The notes: a model not told the origin generated them from the sequence alone. A stretch of DNA of 64,000 nt from Bacteroides mediterraneensis (GCF_900128455.1 NZ_LT635783.1:2072919-2136918), one strand, 5' to 3'. Positions 9,942 through 18,197 are shown, numbered from the stretch's first letter. Numbers and translations: made by a program.

Positions 9942-11315
9942 TTATTTACTGTATTCTCCATGATTCTCTTTTCTGAATAATGTTCCGATATGGCGTTTTA
10001 GAAACATCTTGAAAGCATGCTCTTTCATCCCGTAACTTTCAGCAATGCCGATACCTTCTGCCGTTGTAAATCTGTGAGGCAGATTCAGGTATATGTTGCG
10101 GTGCAATTCGCTCAACTGTTCTTGACTGACGGCGGTCTGCACTTTTACGGCTGTTGTCCGAAAATACTCGGCCAGCAGGATGGCACGGTTCACGCTTTCA
10201 AGGTCAATCATATGCTTGTCACACTCTCCGCAAGTCCATCGGGCAAGCTGGATAATCAGACAAAACCGGATAATGTAGATTTCCAGTTTGCAGTAAATAC
10301 CTACCAACGCATCGTTGGTTTCCATATCACATTGACGGGCATTTTCATGCTGCCAACCGTAAAGCCGCTGCTTGGCTTCTTCATCGAATGGCAGGCATTG
10401 AGGCTGCAACTCATTATTCTCGTCATGCGGACAATCTTGTGCGATCAGCTTATCGATAATCTGTTGCCACTGGATTTCCAGTTCTTCAGGAGTTTCCCGG
10501 TCGTTCCATCTGCTTTTCAAGACAGATTCAGGCATCACGAAAAGAATACGGTCAATAAAACCGTTACTTGAACGTTCGCCCTTGACCAGTTCACCCAATA
10601 TCTTCTTTTGGATGGTACCGATAACGGAGATATAGGGACGTCTGATAAAAATGGAACTTTGCGTACTCTTGCGGTCTGAAATCGTAGGTTTGGCATTGAA
10701 CACCGAAAGCCAGAACTGTTCTTCCGAACCGTTATTGTAGCGGTTGAAATTCTTGAACCAGGCAGATAACTCATCCGACCAAAGGCAAAGTCCTCTGGGA
10801 TTTTGGGCATGTATCAGGCTCAATCCTTCGGGAGTAATATCCGAAACAAGAAAGCGTTTGCGCACGGGAGCCTGCGGAAATTCATCCAAACCAGCTTCCA
10901 TGCGTTCCTTTTTGCTCATGGACATAGTGCGTTCATACTCGGCATACAGTTTCTGATACTCCTGATTCTGACAATAGTCATGTTCAATGAACGGCTGGAA
11001 AGCGAAACTCAGCGGGTGACTCTTATTGGCTCCGGGGCGACCAATCAGAGCCATATATAGGATGGGACTTTCCAACCAGTTGCGCTTTACCTGCACCAGA
11101 TGGGAGTTGCCAATCCCCACGGCAATGGCCGCAAGGATAGCCGCAGCAACATAATCCACGGGATAGCCCTGACAATCGTGCAAACTGCTGATGATACGCT
11201 GAATCCTGATAGGAAAGACTTCTATCGGGAACTCACCGCCGGACATCTTGACTCCGATGCGCACAGCCTCACCGATAATACCTTCTGCTGTTAATTTGGA
11301 GGTTTCCATATCCAT
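9942..11315 (-). CDS. DUF3987 domain-containing protein of mobile elements
   Basis: About 457 residues from the ATG at 11315; the longer frame opens with TTG at 11324, and an ATG at 11309 is also possible. The family is found beside primases in Bacteroides mobile elements and is thought to be a P-loop replication or helicase accessory protein. Visible features are the VLYMALIGRPGANKSHPLSFAF region (Walker A-like GRPGANKS), SDITPEGL, and SDELSAWFKNFNRY (Walker B-like). It starts 5 bp after the stop of the HTH gene, so translation is likely coupled. Confidence 0.8.
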   Translation of the reverse strand: MDMETSKLTAEGIIGEAVRIGVKMSGGEFPIEVFPIRIQRIISSLHDCQGYPVDYVAAAILAAIAVGIGNSHLVQVKRNWLESPILYMALIGRPGANKSHPLSFAFQPFIEHDYCQNQEYQKLYAEYERTMSMSKKERMEAGLDEFPQAPVRKRFLVSDITPEGLSLIHAQNPRGLCLWSDELSAWFKNFNRYNNGSEEQFWLSVFNAKPTISDRKSTQSSIFIRRPYISVIGTIQKKILGELVKGERSSNGFIDRILFVMPESVLKSRWNDRETPEELEIQWQQIIDKLIAQDCPHDENNELQPQCLPFDEEAKQRLYGWQHENARQCDMETNDALVGIYCKLEIYIIRFCLIIQLARWTCGECDKHMIDLESVNRAILLAEYFRTTAVKVQTAVSQEQLSELHRNIYLNLPHRFTTAEGIGIAESYGMKEHAFKMFLKRHIGTLFRKENHGEYSK

Positions 11316-11320
11316 GCAGA

Positions 11321-11689
11321 TCAAAAGTTATAACCTCCCTTTGGTTTGCGTTTCGCTCCATGTACTATCTCCGCAGCCTGTTCCTGAAGTGACATGGCCT
11401 GCATCTGCTTGCGTCCGGACTCAATCCATTCCAGCAGCTCATCTTCATAGAAATAGAGTTTCTTACCTCGTTTGTAAGCCGGAATCAGTCCTTTGCGCGC
11501 AAGCGTGTAAATAGTAGGCTTTGCCTTTCGTGTGATTTTACAGGCTTCGTCAATTTCAATAAGACGATGCTTGTCGGAAGAAACCTGCGGTTGCAGTGCC
11601 GCTACCATTTGACGGATTTGTTCCATCTGTTCTGTGAGATAACCTACCGCCTGCGGCAGCTTATCAAAAGTGATTTGTTCGTTTGCCAT
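11321..11689 (-). CDS. Excisionase-like helix-turn-helix protein
   Basis: A 122-residue protein with an HTH_17 (MerR/excisionase-type) domain in the middle: LIEIDEACKITRKAKPTIYTLARKGLIPAYKRGKKLYFYEDELLEWIESG. An N-terminal helix (VGYLTEQMEQIRQMVAAL) may dimerise. In Bacteroides mobile elements this family sits upstream of DUF3987 and primase genes and affects excision and mobilization. The promoter region carries a 54-bp motif shared with the integrase promoter. Confidence 0.88.
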   Translation of the reverse strand: MANEQITFDKLPQAVGYLTEQMEQIRQMVAALQPQVSSDKHRLIEIDEACKITRKAKPTIYTLARKGLIPAYKRGKKLYFYEDELLEWIESGRKQMQAMSLQEQAAEIVHGAKRKPKGGYNF

Positions 11690-11711
11690 ACGTACTCGTT
11701 TTTAATTGTTC

Positions 11712-11765
11712 GCTGGCAAAGGAAATTGGTGTTTTGATGGTGGAAAACATCACCGGAATATAACT
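11712..11765 (-). promoter_or_regulatory. Regulatory motif copy A, shared with the integrase gene
   Basis: This segment just upstream of the HTH gene aligns almost base for base with 15540-15592 upstream of the integrase gene. Both contain GGTGTT.T.ATGGTGG followed five bases later by ATCACCGGAA and then ATAACT. The GGTG...CACC arms form an imperfect palindrome. It looks like a common operator that would couple excisionase and integrase expression. Confidence 0.6.
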
Positions 11766-11880
11766 GTGAGATAACTTTTGATGGTGATAGATTTTATACA
11801 TTCGTTCTTTTTATTGTAAATGAATAGAAAATCTCAATCATAAAAATTTTAGATTTGTTGGTTTATTCATATCCCTTGGG

Positions 11881-11888
11881 TATATTTG
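11881..11888 (+). promoter_or_regulatory. -7 promoter box for the HAD / CHAT-like gene pair
   Basis: TATATTTG matches TAnnTTTG. A TTTG lies at 11854-11857, a little further upstream than the usual -33 spacing. The leader to the ATG at 11940 would be about 45 nt. Confidence 0.5.
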
Positions 11889-11939
11889 TATAGCTTGTGC
11901 AGTTAATAGGCATTTATTCATTGTTAAAATATATTTTAT

Positions 11940-12848
11940 ATGAAGAATATTATAGCTGTAATATGGGACTTTGATAAAACCTTGGTAGATGGATATATGC
12001 AAGATCCAATTTTTAAGGAATATGACATTAATTCTTCAACTTTCTGGAAGGAGGTTAATTCATTGCCTGAAAAGTATATGCGGGAACAAAATGTTAAAGT
12101 TAATCCTGATACGATATATTTGAATCATTTTCTTAAATATGTCAGAGAAGGAATTTTTAAAGGCTTAAATAATGAAAAATTAAAAGGATATGGCAAGCAA
12201 CAATCTTTTTATAAAGGAATTCCTGAAATATTTAAGACAACTACAGAATTGTTAAAGTCAGATCCTGTCTGTGAAGAGTACAATATAAAAGTAGAACATT
12301 ACATAGTAAGTACTGGGTTTGCACAAGTAATTAGGGGAACATCAATAATGGATTACGTAAAATATGTATGGGGATGTGAACTTATTGAGGAGGAAGATGA
12401 AGAAGGAAATAAATTTCTATCAGAAATAGGATATACCATTGATAATACTTCAAAAACTAGAGCTCTCTTCGAAATTAATAAAGGTGTAGGAGGAGACGTG
12501 GAGGTAAATGTTAATAGTAAAATGACAAATGAACAGCGTCGAGTGGATTTTAGAAATATGATTTACATAGCTGATGGACCCAGTGATGTACCCGCTTTCT
12601 CTGTTGTCAAGGGTAAGGGAGGTGCCACATTTGCAATATACCCTCAAGGTAATAAGGATGCTTTTAAGCAGGTTGAGCGTTTAAGAGAAGATGGAAGAAT
12701 TGATATGTTTGCAGAAGCTGATTATTCAGACGGAAAAACGGCTTCAATGTGGATTTGTAATAAAATTCAGGAGTTTGCAGAACGAATAAAGAAGGAAGAA
12801 CAGGCGAAAAGAGGTAATTTAGACAATGTACCACATCATTTAGTTTAA
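11940..12848 (+). CDS. HAD-superfamily hydrolase
   Basis: A 302-residue protein with all HAD landmarks: motif I DFDKTLV (D10, D12), motif II in YIVSTGFAQ, and motif IV IADGPSDVPAF near residue 209. A helical insert follows motif I, giving a C1-capped phosphatase of the PSP-like type. The substrate cannot be predicted. The gene is AT-rich compared with the mobilization genes on either side, is on the opposite strand, and is followed after 4 bp by the CHAT-like gene, so it appears to be acquired cargo of the element. The pair could be a toxin or defence module, but that is inference. Confidence 0.85.
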   Translation: MKNIIAVIWDFDKTLVDGYMQDPIFKEYDINSSTFWKEVNSLPEKYMREQNVKVNPDTIYLNHFLKYVREGIFKGLNNEKLKGYGKQQSFYKGIPEIFKTTTELLKSDPVCEEYNIKVEHYIVSTGFAQVIRGTSIMDYVKYVWGCELIEEEDEEGNKFLSEIGYTIDNTSKTRALFEINKGVGGDVEVNVNSKMTNEQRRVDFRNMIYIADGPSDVPAFSVVKGKGGATFAIYPQGNKDAFKQVERLREDGRIDMFAEADYSDGKTASMWICNKIQEFAERIKKEEQAKRGNLDNVPHHLV

Positions 12849-12852
12849 ATTT

Positions 12853-13425
12853 ATAAAAACGGGAATAATTTGTCTTGAGACCGAATGGGAGCATACTATT
12901 AAACAAAATAGATTGTCTTTGCATACAAGGTCTTTATTGGGGTTCCTTGAAAAATCATGGGGGTGTAAAGTGATTTATCGTAGAGTAGCTACTAAAGGAG
13001 AGCTTCAATATTATTTGAGAAGATTCGCTACGTCTGAATATAATGGTTACTCTATTTTTTATTTATCTTTTCATGGCGATACCCATTCTATTTTTTTGGA
13101 AGGAGAGAAGAAAACAGAGAAGAAGTTGACATTAAAAGAATTGGCAGATATGGCAAAAGGAGTCTTTACAGATCGTTTTGTACATTTCAGCAGTTGTCGC
13201 ACATTACTAGGAAGTGATAAAGAATTAGAGGAATTCAAAAATGATACAGGAGCTTTATACTTATCCGGATATACAACAAAGGTGGATAGTATTTTAAGTG
13301 CTATTAATGATATCGCTTATTTTGATCAAATATTACGCCATCAAACCAAAAAGGCATTAATAGCTTCTGCAATGGAAAAATATTACAATGGACTATCCCA
13401 AAAGTTGGGATTTAAAATATTTTGA
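12853..13425 (+). CDS. CHAT/caspase-like protein (DUF6642-like) with a non-canonical start
   Basis: The frame is open from 12844 to the TGA at 13425. The first standard alternative start is TTG at 12913 (170 aa), but the 20 codons before it read IKTGIICLETEWEHTIKQNR, which looks like the conserved GI.CLE..W beginning of DUF6642-type proteins. I therefore place the start at the ATA at 12853 as a best guess; ATA 12865 or ATT 12868 are alternatives. YLSFHGDTHSIFLEG and VHFSSCRTLLG give the His-Gly and Cys pair typical of clan CD (CHAT/caspase) peptidases, and GYTTKVDSILSAINDIAYFD matches the end of that fold. Only 4 bp separate it from the HAD gene, so they are cotranscribed. A protease role is inferred from the motifs. 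Confidence 0.65.
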   Translation: MKTGIICLETEWEHTIKQNRLSLHTRSLLGFLEKSWGCKVIYRRVATKGELQYYLRRFATSEYNGYSIFYLSFHGDTHSIFLEGEKKTEKKLTLKELADMAKGVFTDRFVHFSSCRTLLGSDKELEEFKNDTGALYLSGYTTKVDSILSAINDIAYFDQILRHQTKKALIASAMEKYYNGLSQKLGFKIF

Positions 13426-13434
13426 TATCATACA

Positions 13435-14202
13435 TTAGACAATTGCAGTATTTAGTTTAATATTACACTCTGACTCCGTATGTGACATTTTACGTTCAAT
13501 AGTTGAGATCTCCAAGTCACGGAGGGTATGGGCAAAGACACTCTTGATGAAAGTTGCAGTATGAATACGCTTTATACCAAAAGCCTTGCCAATATTCCAT
13601 CCAAAGTGCATAATATCAATGCTTTTGAGTTGTGAATCAACCTTTACAGGCGATATCTTTTGTAAGGTATCTTCCGTACTATATTCTGCAACGTATGTGC
13701 ATAGACGATTGAGATCTTCTTCACTCATATAGGCAACCATTGTTTGCTTCGTATAGCTGATGACCTTTTCCAATTTGGTTTGAGTAGCACGATTCTTTTT
13801 TGCTATAGCGTTGGTTCGCATGACTTCATATTCTGAAGGTTCAGAGATTGCTTCTTCAATGGTAGGAGCAGGCTCAATGACATCAGGCGTAGCCTGGTTT
13901 GAATCTTTACTTGTAGGGGCTTCCGGAACAGAAACGGTGTTATTGTGATTTTTCATCGTTTGAAAAGCAGAGAAACGCAATAGAAAAGCTTCTATGCGTG
14001 GCAGCAGAAACTGATTGAAAGTTGTCTGTAAACTGGCATAGATCGCCATCAAGACAATTACTGTTGCAAAAAATGCAACACTACTACTGAAATCGTCAAC
14101 ACCTTTGGATAAAATAAACTGACGAGCTAAAACGCCAACGACAAGAGTACCTACCAATACAAGGGAATAGAGTGCTATATGTTCTATACTTTTCTGATTC
14201 AT
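13435..14202 (-). CDS. Membrane protein of the mobilizable element
   Basis: A 255-residue protein. Two hydrophobic helices are visible (about 8-30, IALYSLVLVGTLVVGVLA, and 40-60, SVAFFATVIVLMAIYASL), then a Pro/Glu/Ser-rich linker (about 90-125), then a helical soluble domain with MHFGWNIGKAFGIKRIHTATF near the end. I do not recognise a named family. The C-terminal FGWNIGKA...R.HT.TFIK..F region is reminiscent of proteins coded near integrases of Bacteroides elements. It converges with the CHAT-like gene (9 bp between stops). Confidence 0.7.
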   Translation of the reverse strand: MNQKSIEHIALYSLVLVGTLVVGVLARQFILSKGVDDFSSSVAFFATVIVLMAIYASLQTTFNQFLLPRIEAFLLRFSAFQTMKNHNNTVSVPEAPTSKDSNQATPDVIEPAPTIEEAISEPSEYEVMRTNAIAKKNRATQTKLEKVISYTKQTMVAYMSEEDLNRLCTYVAEYSTEDTLQKISPVKVDSQLKSIDIMHFGWNIGKAFGIKRIHTATFIKSVFAHTLRDLEISTIERKMSHTESECNIKLNTAIV

Positions 14203-14333
14203 AGTGATATTTGCTAATTGTTTGTGCGCAAATATATGTCATTTTATAGATACCATGTTATAAATCCAAGAAAGTGGCAGCATTTGTCCTCGATATAGTA
14301 CTTATTTCTATGCCATCTATGCCACAATAGAAT

Positions 14334-14382
14334 AAAAAAGAAGAGTCCAACTAGGTTTTAACCCCATGTCAGACTCTTCTTT
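14334..14382 (-). terminator. Intrinsic terminator after the integrase gene
   Basis: An 11-bp stem (AAAGAAGAGTC at 14337-14347 with GACTCTTCTTT at 14372-14382) and, reading the minus strand, a following run of T. It lies 18 bp past the integrase stop codon. Confidence 0.75.
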
Positions 14383-14399
14383 CGTTACAGAACTTTATA

Positions 14400-15506
14400 C
14401 TATTTCAGCGAAATCTTATTCGCCGTCTCTCGCTTCTTGGAGTTAACCAAATCAGCATAGATTTGTGTCGTGGTGACATTCTTATGCGTCAGCATCTTCG
14501 ATACTGTGTAAATGTCTGTTCCTAAGGAGATTTGGATGACGGCATATGAATGACGAAAGCAGTGGAAAGTTATGTGTTTTCTGATTCCGGCTTCGGCAAT
14601 CCATTGTTTCAGAGGATGATGAGTCATGGATCGGGTTAAACCTTTGAAGACTTTTCCGGTGCCCCATTCGCCACACAGTTCCAGAGCCTCCTGACTGATG
14701 GGGAGTGTAGCCTCGGTTTCTGTCTTTTCGGTGCAGATACGGATATAGTAACCTTGATCCGGGCCGACTTCAAAATCACGCCAGTCCAGCTTCAGAATAT
14801 CACTGATACGGAGACCGGTCATGCAAGCAAATAAGGAGGCTTGTTTCAAGACAGGAATCTTGCATGGCGTAGCTGCCAGTTTCTTGACTTCATCAAGTGT
14901 CAGATACTCTTTCTTGACCTCTTTCCATTCTATCTTTTCCAGAAAGTCGTTCAAGTTCTCACGCAGCATCTTCTCTTTGTAGGCTATCTTCAACAAGGCT
15001 CGGTAAGTTGAATAATAGCCAGCGGCCGAATTGCGTGAGATATAAGCATTGGGATGATTGATTTGTTTGCATTTGAGCAGGTAATCTCTGAACTTCTCGC
15101 ACAGTTCCACGGTGACATCACCAAAGGTGCATTTACCACCGACAAATTTCTCGAAGTGGTTGTAAACGCAATCCCATTTCTCATACTTTTCTCGTGCTTT
15201 AGTCCGGAAATAGGCGAGAAAATCTACCTTTTGTTTGTTCTTATCCAGGAATCCGAATTCTTCATTGATAAGCGACTGGACACGGATACAGCGGATTGCC
15301 TCTGCCTTGTTCAGCATATCCTGATTGAACATTCTTTGCTGCTCATTCTTGGGCTTGGCATAGATGTAAATGCCGAGGAATTCCCGGCGACTCATCTTCA
15401 TCGTGTAAGGATTGCGAATGGCCGGATAATAATCCAGATAAAGAGATATGCGGTCGTTACGCAATGGCTTTTGTCTCAAAGTTACGTTGGTGCATGTAAG
15501 TGTCAT
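14400..15506 (-). CDS. int: Tyrosine-type site-specific integrase
   Basis: A 368-residue tyrosine recombinase. The N-terminal part has the SAM-like arm domain seen in Bacteroides integrases. The catalytic residues are visible: Arg in MTGLRISDIL, the HxxR box in FHCFRHSY, the second His in MLTHKN and the nucleophile Tyr in TTQIYADL. It would cut and join att sites for integration and excision of the element. Upstream lies a 53-bp motif shared with the excisionase-like gene, and the four-HTH gene is read in the same direction 92 bp further upstream. The target is probably the 3' end of mnmE, about 1.2 kb away. Confidence 0.93.
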   Translation of the reverse strand: MTLTCTNVTLRQKPLRNDRISLYLDYYPAIRNPYTMKMSRREFLGIYIYAKPKNEQQRMFNQDMLNKAEAIRCIRVQSLINEEFGFLDKNKQKVDFLAYFRTKAREKYEKWDCVYNHFEKFVGGKCTFGDVTVELCEKFRDYLLKCKQINHPNAYISRNSAAGYYSTYRALLKIAYKEKMLRENLNDFLEKIEWKEVKKEYLTLDEVKKLAATPCKIPVLKQASLFACMTGLRISDILKLDWRDFEVGPDQGYYIRICTEKTETEATLPISQEALELCGEWGTGKVFKGLTRSMTHHPLKQWIAEAGIRKHITFHCFRHSYAVIQISLGTDIYTVSKMLTHKNVTTTQIYADLVNSKKRETANKISLK

Positions 15507-15539
15507 AGCTATATTGTTTTTTGATTAATACTTGTTTTT

Positions 15540-15592
15540 GTTGCAAATAAAATAGGTGTTCTAATGGTGGTATTTATCACCGGAAAATAACT
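15540..15592 (-). promoter_or_regulatory. Regulatory motif copy B, upstream of the integrase
   Basis: Partner of 11712-11765. The two copies share roughly 45 positions, including GGTGTT, ATGGTGG, ATCACCGGAA and ATAACT. It lies directly between the integrase start and the end of the four-HTH gene. Confidence 0.6.
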
Positions 15593-15598
15593 TTCGGC

Positions 15599-16495
15599 TC
15601 ATTCTATTTTTGGAGGTTCAAAGAACTTGTCCAGCTCTTCCCGCAGAATCTTGGTATATTTACCGACTTTGATACGGGCGATATTATGGTATTTTACATA
15701 ATGGTAGAGTTGATCCCGTGTCAGTTTGAATCGTTCCATCGCTTCGGCAATGGTGTAGTATTTGGGCTCTTCGGGAGCTATGAGGCCTTTGGCAATGTCG
15801 ACATGCTTTTTGGAGTAGAACACCATGATGCCGACTTTCTTTTTAGGAATGGCATTCTTTGATACAAAAGAATAGATGGCCGTTAGTGTCATGCCGAACT
15901 TCTCCTGCATGTCTTGCGTGCTGTACCATTCCTTGATCTCAGGATCGGGAGTTTTCTTTGCAAAGTAGTCATCAATATGCTTTTTGCTCCAATAGGTTTT
16001 TCCACGATGAAAGGTTCGTGGAATATTATGTTCCTTAGCGATATGAAATATCCAGGAATCCTTTACGCCATACTTTTCCTTAACTTCAGCTGTGGTGTAG
16101 AAATCTGATATTGGAGTTTTCTCTTTGGGTTTATTCTCATTATTGGAAGCAATAATGTAGTCGAACATATTATCAATATCCGAACGCCGTACAAGAGTTT
16201 TCCCATCAAATCTGACCGCTTTGATTTTCGCATTTTTGATATACCGATAAATTGAGGTACGGCCTACACCTAAAAATGCGGCAACTTCAGTAGGAGTTAA
16301 GAACTCTTTTTCAGAATTAGGTTTTAATTCTGCATCATGTTTCAAGTGGAATTCTTGAATTCGTTTTTTTCTAACTCGATCTTTGTATGCGAGGTTTGCG
16401 CACCTGTGTGAACAGTATGCGGTAGTAATCTTGTGGGCGGTAAAAATGGTGCCACACCACTCGCATTTCTTTTGAATTTCAATGTTACTAGCCAT
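15599..16495 (-). CDS. DNA-binding protein with a zinc-ribbon-like head and four excisionase-type HTH domains
   Basis: I choose the ATG at 16495 (MASNIEIQKK..., 298 aa); the longer frame to 16702 would be read through a low-complexity leader and the mnmE terminator. The start has KCEWCGTIFTAHKITTAYCSHRCA, a CxxC...CxxxC zinc-binding knuckle. Four successive HTH_17/MerR-type units follow, beginning at FLTPTEVAAFLGV, FYTTAEVKEKYGV, WYSTQDMQEKFGM and YYTIAEAMERFKL, each about 50-60 residues with a wing-like basic strand. Four tandem excisionase folds suggest binding to several repeated sites, for example att arm sites. It sits next to the integrase and nearest the presumed att end. Confidence 0.82.
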   Translation of the reverse strand: MASNIEIQKKCEWCGTIFTAHKITTAYCSHRCANLAYKDRVRKKRIQEFHLKHDAELKPNSEKEFLTPTEVAAFLGVGRTSIYRYIKNAKIKAVRFDGKTLVRRSDIDNMFDYIIASNNENKPKEKTPISDFYTTAEVKEKYGVKDSWIFHIAKEHNIPRTFHRGKTYWSKKHIDDYFAKKTPDPEIKEWYSTQDMQEKFGMTLTAIYSFVSKNAIPKKKVGIMVFYSKKHVDIAKGLIAPEEPKYYTIAEAMERFKLTRDQLYHYVKYHNIARIKVGKYTKILREELDKFFEPPKIE

Positions 16496-16557
16496 TTTAA
16501 TTATCTTTTTAGTTCGCCAAATCTGTTTCATTGCGTACCACAGCGTTCCAAGGCGTT

Positions 16558-16577
16558 CCAGGTTGTCCACCACCTGG
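16558..16577. repeat. Inverted repeat in the presumed att arm region
   Basis: CCAGGTTGTCCACCACCTGG is an inverted repeat with 6-bp arms. It is preceded by two tandem copies of GCGTTCCA. It lies between the four-HTH gene and mnmE, where integrase or HTH protein arm sites would be expected. The rest of this 250-bp gap holds only the terminator below. Confidence 0.45.
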
Positions 16578-16675
16578 CAGACAGTAAACCCGGCTTTTGG
16601 CTTGTGAGGTACACAAGAGGTACAAAAAATGGCGTAAAAAGGCTTAGCAACGATTATCAACGATACTTGAGCAAC

Positions 16676-16700
16676 AAAAAAGGCGCCCGTAAAGAGCGCC
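16676..16700 (-). terminator. Intrinsic terminator downstream of mnmE
   Basis: Stem GGCGC/GCGCC (16682-16686 with 16696-16700), followed on the minus strand by six T. It is about 45 bp past the mnmE stop, so it would end the mnmE transcript. If the element joins at the mnmE stop, the element supplied this terminator. Confidence 0.65.
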
Positions 16701-16745
16701 ATATTAATCGATTATAATCAATTTAACTATCTGATAACCAAGTAT

Positions 16746-16764
16746 TTACTTGCCTATGCAAAAA
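16746..16764. other. Candidate attachment-site end at the 3' end of mnmE
   Basis: The last codons of mnmE encode the invariant FCIGK tail. The 3' end of mnmE (trmE/thdF) is a known integration site for other genomic islands, such as SGI1 of Salmonella. The integrase and its HTH partner lie immediately beside it. No second copy of the sequence was found in the window; it would lie beyond the left edge. Confidence 0.4.
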
Positions 16765-18197
16765 TGCTTGAAAATATTCCCCAGCACCTCATCGGTCGTG
16801 ATTTCCCCGCCCACAATCTCTGCCAGGTGGAAGAGACACTCACGGAGGTCTTGTGAAACCAAGTCACCGGAGAGATGCATGGCCAGTCCGTCCTGTACGC
16901 GGTGGATTGCTTCCAGCGCATGACTCAAAGCCTCGTAGTGGCGGATGTTGCTCACCACCACATCGTTCTGTGAGAGGTCGGGCAGGGCGGCGAAGTCCAC
17001 CAACTGCTTTTGAAGCTGAGAAAGTCCCTCTTTCTGCTTGGCCGAAAGAGAAAGCACACATACGTCCTCCGGCAAATCGGGGAGAGCCGCTTTCAGGCGA
17101 GCAAGCTGTGCATCCGTCGAAGAAGCAGTATTATCCGTAGAAGGTTCTGCCGATGAAAGCAAATCCGCCTTGTTGAGCACAATCACCAGGTGCTTGCCTT
17201 TGCAGCGGGGCAGAATCTTGCCGGCCAGTTCGCGGTATTGCGCCTCGGCACAAGTGGCGTCGATCACCCAAAGCACGATATCGGCCTGGTCCAGTTTCTG
17301 GAAACTCCGCTCGATACCCAGACTTTCGATGGTGTCGGTCGTTTCACGGATACCCGCCGTATCGATAAAGCGGAAGGTGATGCCGCCCAGGTTCATCGTA
17401 TCCTCGATGACGTCGCGCGTGGTACCGTGAATGTCGCTCACGATGGCGCGTTCTTCGTTCAGGAGGGCATTCAGCAGGGTAGACTTCCCGGCATTGGTTT
17501 CGCCTACGATGGCCACGGGGACGCCGTTTTTGAGGGCATTTCCTACGCTGAACGTATCCACTAGGTGATGGATGACGTGCTCAATCTGGCGGGCGATGTC
17601 TTCCAGCTCCGAACGGTCGGCAAACTCCAGTTCCTCGTGGTCGCTGAAATCAAGCTCCAGTTCCATGAGGGAGGTAAGGTGGAGCAACTTGTCGCGCAGG
17701 GTGGCCAGTTCCCGACTAAATCCGCCGCGCATCTGGTTCATGGCCATGCGATGGGTGGCGGCGGAGGTAGAGGCGATGAGGTCGGCCACTGCTTCGGCCT
17801 GGCTCAAATCCATCTTGCCGTTCAGGAAGGCACGCTGGGTGTATTCCCCCGGTCCGGCGGCACGGCATCCTTGCCGGATAAGAAGCTGCATCACCTGCTG
17901 GAGAATGTAGCTCGAACCGTGGCAGGAGATTTCCGTGGAGTCTTCTCCCGTGTAGGAATGAGGGCCTCGGAAAAGGCTGACCAGCACTTCGTCGATAATC
18001 TCTCCTTCAGGACTAAGGATGTGGCCGAAGGTGAGGGTATAGGGTTCGCGTTCGGCCAGCGGTTTACCGGAAACGGGCTTGAAAATGCGGTCGGTGAGGG
18101 TGATGGCTTCCGGACCCGACACGCGGATGGTGCCGATGGCTCCGCCTTGGGCGGTGGCGATGGCACAGATGGTATCTTGGGTTTGTAGTATGTTCAC
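16746..18197 (-). CDS. mnmE: tRNA modification GTPase MnmE
   Basis: A 483-residue protein that, with MnmG, installs the carboxymethylaminomethyl group on U34 of certain tRNAs. The N-terminal tetrahydrofolate-binding domain is followed by a helical region and an inserted G domain with GETNAGKST (G1), DTAG (G3) and NKAD (G4). It ends in the catalytic CIGK motif. The length is slightly above the family norm because of a Ser/Thr-rich insert near TDNTASSTDAQ. A good -7 box lies upstream. The 3' end is probably the insertion point of the mobilizable element, and the reading frame is left intact. Confidence 0.97.
   Translation of the reverse strand: MNILQTQDTICAIATAQGGAIGTIRVSGPEAITLTDRIFKPVSGKPLAEREPYTLTFGHILSPEGEIIDEVLVSLFRGPHSYTGEDSTEISCHGSSYILQQVMQLLIRQGCRAAGPGEYTQRAFLNGKMDLSQAEAVADLIASTSAATHRMAMNQMRGGFSRELATLRDKLLHLTSLMELELDFSDHEELEFADRSELEDIARQIEHVIHHLVDTFSVGNALKNGVPVAIVGETNAGKSTLLNALLNEERAIVSDIHGTTRDVIEDTMNLGGITFRFIDTAGIRETTDTIESLGIERSFQKLDQADIVLWVIDATCAEAQYRELAGKILPRCKGKHLVIVLNKADLLSSAEPSTDNTASSTDAQLARLKAALPDLPEDVCVLSLSAKQKEGLSQLQKQLVDFAALPDLSQNDVVVSNIRHYEALSHALEAIHRVQDGLAMHLSGDLVSQDLRECLFHLAEIVGGEITTDEVLGNIFKHFCIGK

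Noticed and set aside
15599..16702. Longer form of the four-HTH protein starting at 16702
   Set aside because: It would be translated across the mnmE terminator region and adds 69 residues with no domain; the ATG at 16495 fits the zinc-knuckle start.
16853..18188. Long plus-strand frames opposite mnmE
   Set aside because: High-GC shadow frames of a conserved gene.
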